A model generated the notes under the pieces. It saw only the letters and a list, made by a program, of their open reading frames with translations. It was not told the DNA's origin and did not search any database. 7,476 nt of DNA, taken from positions 1 through 7,476 of the forward strand of contig JAIDOO010000222.1 of NCBI GenBank assembly GCA_029063275.1, in the 5' to 3' direction. The stretch is from Clostridia bacterium (GTDB lineage: Bacteria > Bacillota > Clostridia > Christensenellales > Borkfalkiaceae). This document shows positions 1 to 5,151 of the stretch, piece by piece. A program made the position numbers and the translations under genes. Positions within the stretch are counted from its first letter, which is position 1. Every line of letters begins with the position of its first letter.

Positions 1-18
1 ATATCAAACTCGCCGTTT

Positions 19-24
19 TGTCAA
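19..24 (-). promoter_or_regulatory. Possible -35 box of a promoter leaving the window
   Basis: A perfect TTGACA on the minus strand directly after the mazF terminator. With a normal 17-nt spacer the -10 box would begin at base 1 and continue outside the window, so it cannot be confirmed. Its position repeats the terminator-then-promoter layout seen between sigK and tyrS. Confidence 0.35.
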
Positions 25-25
25 T

Positions 26-65
26 AAAAAGGACGGCACGCACGGATTGCAACCCGTGCGTGCCG
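26..65 (-). terminator. Intrinsic terminator of mazF
   Basis: A perfect 12-bp GC-rich stem, CGGCACGCACGG (65-54, minus strand) with CCGTGCGTGCCG (45-34), and an 8-nt loop. TCC and then five T (30-26) follow. The stem starts six bases beyond the mazF stop. On the plus strand it is followed by T-rich sequence as well, so it may work in both directions. Confidence 0.85.
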
Positions 66-71
66 GTTTAT

Positions 72-419
72 TTATTTCATAAAACCAAGACTTATCAATA
101 TCGCCTTATCAACGCGGTTCATAGTCGCGTCGCTCAATTCACCTATTCTCTCCTTTAACCTGCGTTTATCCAGCGTACGTATCTGCTCTAAAAGAATTAC
201 CGAATCCTTTGCAAGTCCGTAGGAATTAGAAGACAGTTCTATGTGGGTAGGAAGCTTTGCTTTGTTTATTTTGCTTGTAACCGCCGCAGCTATCACGGTC
301 GGCGAATATTTGTTGCCGACGTCGTTCTGCACGACAAGCACAGGTCTTATTCCTCCTTGCTCACTGCCGACTACAGGCGACAGGTCGGCATAATACAGTT
401 CTCCGCGCTTTATATTCAT
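72..419 (-). CDS. ndoA: MazF/PemK-family endoribonuclease toxin (EndoA/NdoA type)
   Basis: A 115-residue sequence-specific mRNA endonuclease of the MazF family, closely resembling Bacillus EndoA (116 residues), which cleaves at UACAU. The N-terminal stretch [29 protein letters not shown] (5-33) is nearly the Bacillus sequence, with R25 and T48 in the places of its catalytic Arg and Thr; KLPTHIEL (55-62) and [14 protein letters not shown] (72-85) are also conserved. The protein therefore looks intact and active. The ATG at 419 follows GAGG with five bases between. It has its own likely promoter and a strong terminator. No antitoxin gene of the NdoAI or MazE kind lies next to it: upstream is the cation antiporter and the 129-nt gap holds no convincing small gene. 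The antitoxin may be elsewhere, or the protein may be controlled in another way. Cleavage specificity cannot be read directly from the sequence. Confidence 0.94.
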   Translation of the reverse strand: MNIKRGELYYADLSPVVGSEQGGIRPVLVVQNDVGNKYSPTVIAAAVTSKINKAKLPTHIELSSNSYGLAKDSVILLEQIRTLDKRRLKERIGELSDATMNRVDKAILISLGFMK

Positions 420-447
420 AATTACCTCTTTTTCGGCAGTGTTATAT

Positions 448-477
448 ATTCTATTATATGTACCGCCGATTTGCCAA
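448..477 (-). promoter_or_regulatory. Putative sigma-A promoter of mazF
   Basis: TTGGCA (477-472), an 18-nt spacer and TAGAAT (453-448) each match the consensus in five of six bases. A perfect TATAAT overlaps just upstream (458-453) but has no good -35 box at the right distance. Start near 441, giving a leader of about 22 nt. The -35 box overlaps the end of the inverted repeat at 476-506 by two bases. Confidence 0.6.
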
Positions 478-506
478 AGATACTCGATTTTTATAAGAGT
501 ATCTTT
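476..506 (-). terminator. Hairpin after the antiporter gene, probable weak terminator
   Basis: A perfect 10-bp inverted repeat, AAAGATACTC (506-497 on the minus strand) and GAGTATCTTT (485-476), with an 11-nt loop. On the minus strand only the three T of the stem end precede GG, so the T tract is poor. On the plus strand the stem is followed by a better T run (504-508), although no plus-strand gene is present. It lies between the antiporter stop and the mazF promoter and touches the mazF -35 box, so it could also be an operator. Confidence 0.5.
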
Positions 507-548
507 TTATACAAATATTTTTGCCGCGCCGAGCCCGTTTTATACTTA

Positions 549-1616
549 TCAGTAAATTTTTAGTACGTACAAATTCAAGAAAACGAATACATAATATGCG
601 ACAAGACAAACAAGGCAGATTACGCCCGCAATTCTGCCGATACTTTTCGTCTTTCCCCAGCACGAGAAAAAGATTACTACCGACGCAAACAGCGCTACAA
701 GTCCGCTCACGATACCCTCGGTAGTGAACGGAAGCCCGTTCGCACCAGTGCAAAGCGCGCCCACGCCGCCGATTAACAGAATGTTTGCAATGTTGCTTCC
801 TATAATATTTCCCGTTGCGATTCCGACGTCGCCCTTCTTTGCGGCGGATATGGACGTTACAAGCTCGGGCAAAGAAGTTCCGAAAGCAACGACGGTAAGC
901 GCTACGATTTCGGCGGGGATTTTAAATACGTCTTTCGCAATATAACGTGCGGAGTTTACTACGAGTTCGGCGCCGCCTACGACCATAGCGAGTCCGACCA
1001 CGGTAAGAATTACCAAAAACCAGACTTTTGACTGCAAGTTTTCATATCCCGCCTTGAGCCTTTCCCACCAGTTTGCGGGTATTGCCTCGGCTTTATCACC
1101 CTCAAAGGTTGCAACCGCCGCAGTTGCTTCTTCCAAAAGGGCTTTCGACTGCTTTTTTGCAAGCACTATGTTGTAAACCATAAAACCGATATACAAGACG
1201 ACGAGAATAAGTCCTTCCCACCACTCGAACGAACCGCCCAAAAAGCCTAAAAGTACAAACAGAGCGCTTATTACGATTAAAAAAGGCAGGTCGATAAACC
1301 GCGTTGTTTTTTCAACGGGCAGTTTACAGATCACGGCGGAAATTCCGAGAATGAGAAAGATATTCATTACGTTGCTTCCAAGAATATTTCCCGTAATCAA
1401 AGTACCCTCGCCTCCGACAGCGTCAACGATGGTTACGGCAAGTTCGGGCGCACTGGTGCCAAGCGCCACAACGGTTACGCCTATAATAAAGGTTGATATT
1501 TTAAGCTTTTTGGCGATACCCGATGCGCCGTCCACAAAAAAATCAGCACCTTTTACAAGCAACACAAATCCGACAAGCAGTAAAACTACGTTCAGAATAA
1601 TTTTTCCAGCGTCCAT
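549..1616 (-). CDS. CaCA-family cation antiporter (YrbG type), probably Mn2+-responsive
   Basis: An integral membrane antiporter of 355 residues in the Ca2+/cation antiporter superfamily, annotated in relatives as calcium/sodium antiporter. It has the two inverted alpha repeats: ALGTSAPEL (51-59) with GNILGSNVMN (76-85), and VAFGTSLPEL (243-252) with GNIIGSNIAN (269-278). These place E58 and E251 at the ion-binding glutamates. Each half has about five hydrophobic helices, joined by a hydrophilic loop at about 153-198. The last position of the second motif is Asn, where I recall the structurally studied NCX_Mj having Asp. The ATG at 1616 follows GAGG with five bases between. Expression is under the yybP-ykoY riboswitch and terminator directly upstream, so the physiological substrate may be Mn2+ (inference), although exchange of Ca2+ remains possible. 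A 129-nt gap with a hairpin separates it from mazF. Confidence 0.93.
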   Translation of the reverse strand: MDAGKIILNVVLLLVGFVLLVKGADFFVDGASGIAKKLKISTFIIGVTVVALGTSAPELAVTIVDAVGGEGTLITGNILGSNVMNIFLILGISAVICKLPVEKTTRFIDLPFLIVISALFVLLGFLGGSFEWWEGLILVVLYIGFMVYNIVLAKKQSKALLEEATAAVATFEGDKAEAIPANWWERLKAGYENLQSKVWFLVILTVVGLAMVVGGAELVVNSARYIAKDVFKIPAEIVALTVVAFGTSLPELVTSISAAKKGDVGIATGNIIGSNIANILLIGGVGALCTGANGLPFTTEGIVSGLVALFASVVIFFSCWGKTKSIGRIAGVICLVCLVAYYVFVFLNLYVLKIY

Positions 1617-1651
1617 TTATACCTCACATTATATTTTAGGTAAGTCGGAGT

Positions 1652-1699
1652 AAAAATATAAGACTCACGACTTAAAATTTCTTTTAAGTCGAAAGTCTT
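1652..1699 (-). terminator. Riboswitch-controlled intrinsic terminator (expression platform)
   Basis: Bases 1699-1682 pair with 1677-1660 over a GAAA tetraloop (1681-1678): 18 positions with one G-U pair and one T-T mismatch. ATA and five T follow (1659-1652). The first arm contains the whole P1 3' strand of the aptamer (1695-1688) and most of CAAGA. Hence P1 and this terminator cannot form together: with metal bound, P1 should hold and transcription continue; without it the terminator should form. Confidence 0.87.
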
Positions 1700-1783
1700 G
1701 TTCCTTAAAGATTAAGGGGATACGGCACGATTTTTAAAATCGGGGAATGTTGCCGCATCCTTTTAAAACTACTCCCTTTCAAC
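1688..1783 (-). promoter_or_regulatory. yybP-ykoY (Mn2+) riboswitch aptamer
   Basis: The leader RNA of the antiporter gene has the hallmarks of the yybP-ykoY family, which senses Mn2+. Stem P1 is GTTGAAAG (1783-1776) with CTTTCGAC (1695-1688), eight pairs including one G-U. It is followed at once by the conserved GGAGUAG loop (1775-1769) and closed by the conserved CAAGA (1700-1696). The P3 arm pairs GGATGCGGCA (1760-1751) with TGCCGTATCC (1727-1718). It contains the GGCAACAUU phrase of the second metal-binding loop (1754-1746) and an inner CGATT/AATCG hairpin. P4 is CCTTAA-TCT-TTAAGG (1717-1703). The usual P2 hairpin seems reduced to a short TTTTAAAA linker (1768-1761). The family controls Mn2+ exporters and other cation transporters, which matches the antiporter downstream. 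I worked this out by eye from known family sequences. Confidence 0.9.
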
Positions 1784-1790
1784 GTGGAAT

Positions 1791-1819
1791 ATTTTAACAT
1801 TAAATTTTTATCTTGTCAA
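1791..1819 (-). promoter_or_regulatory. Sigma-A promoter of the Mn2+ riboswitch-antiporter transcript
   Basis: TTGACA (1819-1814), a perfect -35 box, is followed after 17 nt by TAAAAT (1796-1791). The -35 box is part of the last Leu-Thr codons of nnr, and the spacer crosses the nnr stop. The start point should be near 1785-1783, so the transcript begins almost exactly with aptamer stem P1. Confidence 0.9.
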
Positions 1820-3238
1820 GCGTAAAACCGCCCGGTGGATATTATTTATAATATCCCTTGCCGTAGCGCAATAATCTGTCTTTTGTTCTGAAACTTCCTC
1901 CGCAGTAATCCCAAGCGTATATGCCGCGCAGACAACACCGTCAAACGGATTAAGCCCGCGCGCAATACAGCCGCATAAATAGCCCGAAAGCATATCGCCG
2001 CTGCCGCCCTTTGAAAGAGCCGTACTGCCTTTTGTATTGATTACAATTTTTTCGCCGTCCGTAATTATGCTTGCCGCACCCTTTAATAAAAGTATAACGC
2101 CGTATTTTTTCGCAAAGGCTTTTGCTACCGTTACGGGGTCTGACAGAATTTCATCCACCGTCAGTCCGGTAAGGCGCGAAAACTCCTTGGGGTGCGGAGT
2201 CAGAATAACCCGACAACTTTTATTTATTAATATATTTATGCCGAACTTTGAAATTGTGTTCAATCCGTCCGCGTCTATAATCAACGTTCCCGAGTAATTT
2301 TTTAAAAGGCTATCAATTTTTCCGTAAAGCTCTTCGCTTATTCCCGAGCCCATTCCTATGGCTATTGCGCCCGAAGTCAAATCCACGTCGTCAAAAATAA
2401 CCTGCGGAAATTCAGAGACTAGCGCATTTTTCACCTCTTCGCAGGAAGTAAGCTTTACATAACCGCAACCCGACTTTAAAGCGGCTTCTGCCGCAAGCGC
2501 CGCCGCGCCGATATATTTGGAACTTCCAGCTATTAAATTTGCTGAACCGTACGAGCCCTTGTTGGTGTTTCTTTTGCGCCCGGGATAAAACGCCTTTATA
2601 TCGCTATCGTTAAAAATGTGCGCATAACTGTCCTTCGGGCAGGTTATGCCTATATCTTTTTTAACGACCTTGCCGCACAAGTCGATACCGTCGCCGAGAA
2701 AGTGCCCCGCCTTATATTCGGCTACGGCAACCGTAAGATTTGCCTTTACGGCACAGCCTAACACCTTACCGCTGTCCCCGCATAATCCGCTTGGAATATC
2801 GGCGGATATAACGTATGTGCCGCTTGAATTTATTTTGCCGATAATATCTGCAAACTGCCCTTTAACATCGCGCGTCAGCCCCGTACCGAAAAGGCTGTCG
2901 ACGATAATTCCGCCCGAAATTTCACGCGTAAAACCGCCCGTATATTTTTCTGCTTCGCGTGCGCAGTCGTCGGACAGCTTGCCTTCGGCAGAATAGACTG
3001 CTACTTCAAAACCGCGTTCTTTAAGTTTGCGGGCGCAAACATAGCCGTCGCCTCCGTTGTTTCCCGTTCCGCAAACTACCAGTACATTTTTCGTGCCTAA
3101 CCTATTTGCCGTTTTTTCAACTTCTTCGGCAATAGCTTCGCCTGCGCGGAGCATAAGCGTTTGGGACGGAATTTTCAATTCGTTTATCGTATATCCGTCG
3201 GCGGCGCGCATTTGCGAATTTGTTAAAACCTTTTCCAT
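1808..3238 (-). CDS. nnr: Bifunctional NAD(P)H-hydrate repair enzyme (epimerase and ADP-dependent dehydratase)
   Basis: A 476-residue fusion that repairs damaged NADH and NADPH hydrates. The N-terminal YjeF_N epimerase domain (about 1-205) interconverts the R and S hydrates and shows GTGNNGGDG at 57-65, DSLFGTGL at 114-121 and ADIPSG at 146-151. The C-terminal dehydratase domain (about 212-476, ribokinase-like) removes water from the S form and shows KGSYGSANLIAGS at 227-239, IDADGLN at 321-327, LTPHPKEFSRL at 346-356, LLLKGAASIITDG at 383-395 and GGSGDMLSG at 411-419, where D415 is the expected catalytic aspartate. The ATG at 3238 shares bases with the birA stop; the frame stays open upstream to 3358, but that extension is Arg/Cys-rich and lies inside birA, so I reject it. 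GGAGGT lies about 15 nt before the ATG, farther than normal, so coupling to birA is likely. No intrinsic terminator follows; the promoter of the next gene overlaps its last codons. Confidence 0.95.
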   Translation of the reverse strand: MEKVLTNSQMRAADGYTINELKIPSQTLMLRAGEAIAEEVEKTANRLGTKNVLVVCGTGNNGGDGYVCARKLKERGFEVAVYSAEGKLSDDCAREAEKYTGGFTREISGGIIVDSLFGTGLTRDVKGQFADIIGKINSSGTYVISADIPSGLCGDSGKVLGCAVKANLTVAVAEYKAGHFLGDGIDLCGKVVKKDIGITCPKDSYAHIFNDSDIKAFYPGRKRNTNKGSYGSANLIAGSSKYIGAAALAAEAALKSGCGYVKLTSCEEVKNALVSEFPQVIFDDVDLTSGAIAIGMGSGISEELYGKIDSLLKNYSGTLIIDADGLNTISKFGINILINKSCRVILTPHPKEFSRLTGLTVDEILSDPVTVAKAFAKKYGVILLLKGAASIITDGEKIVINTKGSTALSKGGSGDMLSGYLCGCIARGLNPFDGVVCAAYTLGITAEEVSEQKTDYCATARDIINNIHRAVLRLTR

Positions 3239-3915
3239 TACAGTCTCAAAGATACCTCCGCCGAACTTACCTTTACAGTTTTTCCGTCTATTGTGCAGAC
3301 AAGCCTGCCGTCTTCCGCAACGTCTTGCGCAACCGCGCGAATTTCGCCGTCGGCGCACCTCAATAAAATTTCACGCCCGAACCAGTTTATATAACTTTTA
3401 TATTGCTTCAACGAATAGCTTTTTTGCAGATTTTTAACTAACGCATCCCGAACGGCTGAAACGTCGAAATCTTTTCCTGCCGCCTCTTGCATAGTCGTTG
3501 CAATCTCCTGCAAATCCTGCGGAAGGACATTGTTTACGTTAATACCCATTCCCACTATCGAACGGCTTACGGTATCGCCGCGGAAAGTGTTTTCTATAAG
3601 CGTTCCGCAGATTTTTTTGCCGTTTACCAAAACGTCGTTTGACCAGCGGATAACCGGCGTAAGATTAAAGCTTTGCAAGGTTTTGCAGACCGCCGTACAG
3701 CTGTCAACCATTATTTTAAAAGCACAACCCGATTGAACGGGATTGTGCCGCATAACCGAAATATATAAGCCTCCGCCGTCGGAGACAAAGCTTCTTCCCT
3801 TCGTACCCTTTCCCGAAGTCTGTCTTTTTGCCGTAACAATTACATCCTCGCCGTTTGCAATTCTCTTGCAGTATTCGTTGGTGGAATCGGTTACTTCAAG
3901 TTCAATAATCTTCAT
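3238..3915 (-). CDS. birA: Biotin--[acetyl-CoA-carboxylase] ligase, monofunctional
   Basis: Biotin protein ligase of 225 residues: it forms biotinyl-AMP from biotin and ATP and transfers biotin to a lysine of carrier proteins such as the acetyl-CoA carboxylase BCCP. The catalytic domain starts almost at once: DSTN at 10-13, the biotin/ATP loop SGKGTKGRSF at 34-43 (family pattern GRGRxGR), IRWSNDVLVNGKKICGTLIE at 89-108 (family pattern KWPND...GKK-GIL-E) and GMGINVN at 122-128. The final 45 or so residues (180-225) match the small SH3-like C-terminal domain. There is no N-terminal winged-helix DNA-binding domain, so this is the class I form without repressor function. The RWSND variant of KWPND is a mild departure. 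The gene starts 14 nt before the recX stop and ends in a TAATG overlap with nnr. Confidence 0.94.
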   Translation of the reverse strand: MKIIELEVTDSTNEYCKRIANGEDVIVTAKRQTSGKGTKGRSFVSDGGGLYISVMRHNPVQSGCAFKIMVDSCTAVCKTLQSFNLTPVIRWSNDVLVNGKKICGTLIENTFRGDTVSRSIVGMGINVNNVLPQDLQEIATTMQEAAGKDFDVSAVRDALVKNLQKSYSLKQYKSYINWFGREILLRCADGEIRAVAQDVAEDGRLVCTIDGKTVKVSSAEVSLRL

Positions 3916-4519
3916 CAATATCCCCGAATTTTTGCAAAGCTTCCTTTGCCGTATCGTAGCCGAAGCCTTTTGACAAAAGGTACTTCAAGCCCTTATATAA
4001 ATTCTCTTTCGTTCCTGCTTTTCCGCGCATATATTTTTCAAGTACGGAAAAAGCCGCGCCTGCGTCCTCTTCCGTTTCCGAAAGCACACGCTCTATAGCC
4101 GACTTCTCCGCGCCGCGCTTATACAAATCTGCTTCCAACGCGCGTTTACCCTTGCCGCTTACGCTATTGACGTACGCACGGCAATAAGCCTCGTCATCAA
4201 GAAGTTTATAGTATTCGAGCCTTTCAAAAACGTAGTTTATAACCGCTTCGGTATAACCCTTTTTGGTAAGAAAGTCGCGCATCTGTTTTTTCGTTTTCAT
4301 AGTAGCGGAAAGATGTGTCATAGCTTTATCGATCGCCTGACTTTTTTCCGTTTCAAGCTGAATTTCGTCCAGCTTTGATTTTTCAACGTGCATTCCGGCT
4401 TTTAAATGATACTTTATTGCGACCTCTAATTTAATGCCGCAGTAAAACCTGCCGTCCACGAAAACACTGCACCGCTCCTTGTCCTTTTTCTGCGGTTCTA
4501 TCGAATTAATTTCAGACAT
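3902..4519 (-). CDS. recX: Regulatory protein RecX
   Basis: RecX modulates the recombinase RecA, typically by capping or destabilising RecA filaments in the cytoplasm. This 205-residue protein has the family's three-helix repeats. An N-terminal beta-rich part (about 1-30, SIEPQKKDKERCSVFVDGRF) is typical of the Bacillota form. It is followed by MKTKKQMRDFLTKKGY (74-89), the central YKLLDDEAYCRAYVNS (104-119) with the DDE-x-Y-core of the family, KGKRALEADLYKRG (123-136), and a last repeat YKGLKYLLSKGFGYDTAKEAL (175-195). The start ATG lies two bases after the yigZ TAA; the stretch in front is T-rich then A-rich with no AGG-like site, which suggests reinitiation after yigZ. Its 3' end overlaps birA by 14 nt. 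recA is not in this window, so any link is through the family. Sequence conservation in RecX is low in general, but the order of motifs and length agree well. Confidence 0.92.
   Translation of the reverse strand: MSEINSIEPQKKDKERCSVFVDGRFYCGIKLEVAIKYHLKAGMHVEKSKLDEIQLETEKSQAIDKAMTHLSATMKTKKQMRDFLTKKGYTEAVINYVFERLEYYKLLDDEAYCRAYVNSVSGKGKRALEADLYKRGAEKSAIERVLSETEEDAGAAFSVLEKYMRGKAGTKENLYKGLKYLLSKGFGYDTAKEALQKFGDIDEDY
3921..3925 (-). promoter_or_regulatory. Shine-Dalgarno site that sets the birA start
   Basis: GGGGA on the minus strand lies five bases before the ATG at 3915. A TTG directly before that ATG (3918) is in frame but would leave only two bases of spacing, so ATG is preferred. The site lies inside the recX coding region. 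Confidence 0.7.
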
Positions 4520-4521
4520 GT

Positions 4522-5151
4522 TTAAATTTTAAAAGGGAAAAAATATTCCCGTATTTTCTGTATTTTCACTTTACCGCAAAGCCTGTTTAAAAGCTCTGCG
4601 GTAAAAGTAGTTTCCTGCGATTTTTTTACTGCCACGTTAAAAGTAACTTCATTGAGATATTCACACCCTAAAACGTCCGCGCCGAACTCGTTAAAAAACC
4701 GTATTGCGCTGTCCGTAAGCGGATAATCTACCGAATACTTACTTTCAATGCAGGGCTCATAGCTTACTCTTATAGCCTTGGACAAGTTTTCGGCAACGCA
4801 ACCCGAATAGGCACGCACAAGTCCGCCCGCGCCGAGCTTTATTCCGCCGAAATAGCGCGTTACAACAACGGCAACTTCGTAAAGCTTATTAGACTTTAAA
4901 ACTTCAAGCATAGGCATTCCTGCGGTGCCCTGAGGTTCGCCGTCGTCGGAAAAGCGTAAAAAATTTCCCAGGTTATCGCAAATATACGCGTAGCAATTAT
5001 GCGTCGCGTCGGGGTACCTTGCGCGGATTTTTTCCACGAAAGCCTTCGCTTCTTCTTCGCCGCAAACGTGCCCTGACGTCGTTATAAAACGCGACTTTTC
5101 TATAACCTTTTCCGTTTGCGTTTCACCGCTGATTGACAGGTAACGTTCCAT
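4522..5151 (-). CDS. YigZ/YvyE family protein (IMPACT, UPF0029)
   Basis: A 209-residue member of the YigZ/IMPACT family. The bacterial role is not settled; family members have been linked to translation regulation or nucleic-acid binding. The N-terminal UPF0029 domain (about 1-125) shows EKSRF at 18-22, ATHNCYAY at 49-56, SDDGEPQGTAG at 68-78 and the signature TRYFGGIKLGAGGLVRAY at 98-115. The C-terminal part (about 130-209) matches the position of the smaller ferredoxin-like DUF1949 domain. The length is normal for the family. The ATG shares bases with the tyrS stop codon in a TAATG junction. No Shine-Dalgarno site is visible in the AT-rich end of tyrS, so translation probably depends on ribosomes finishing tyrS. 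It lies two nucleotides before recX. The family call is strong, the function is not. Confidence 0.93.
   Translation of the reverse strand: MERYLSISGETQTEKVIEKSRFITTSGHVCGEEEAKAFVEKIRARYPDATHNCYAYICDNLGNFLRFSDDGEPQGTAGMPMLEVLKSNKLYEVAVVVTRYFGGIKLGAGGLVRAYSGCVAENLSKAIRVSYEPCIESKYSVDYPLTDSAIRFFNEFGADVLGCEYLNEVTFNVAVKKSQETTFTAELLNRLCGKVKIQKIREYFFPFKI

Noticed and set aside
458..462. UACAU, the EndoA cleavage site, in the region before mazF as a possible self-control site
   Set aside because: It lies between the -35 box and the transcript start, so it is not in the mazF mRNA from its own promoter, and a 5-base site is expected by chance several times in a window this long.
476..506. Resemblance of the inverted repeat to the HrcA operator CIRCE (ACTC ... 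GAGT core)
   Set aside because: The spacer is 11 nt rather than 9 and the outer arms differ from TTAGCACTC/GAGTGCTAA; no heat-shock gene follows.
454..753. A 99-codon minus-strand open frame upstream of mazF that might be the missing antitoxin
   Set aside because: It overlaps most of the antiporter's 3' coding region in a different frame, is Cys/Arg-rich, and shows no antitoxin-like fold or ribosome binding site.
3239..3358. A 40-residue N-terminal extension of Nnr from an upstream in-frame start
   Set aside because: It is Arg/Cys-rich, unlike any YjeF_N start, and lies fully inside birA in another frame. The ATG at 3238 gives the normal N-terminus and a TAATG junction.
3916..3918. TTG as birA start
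   Set aside because: It adds one residue only and is two bases from GGGGA, while the following ATG is five bases away.
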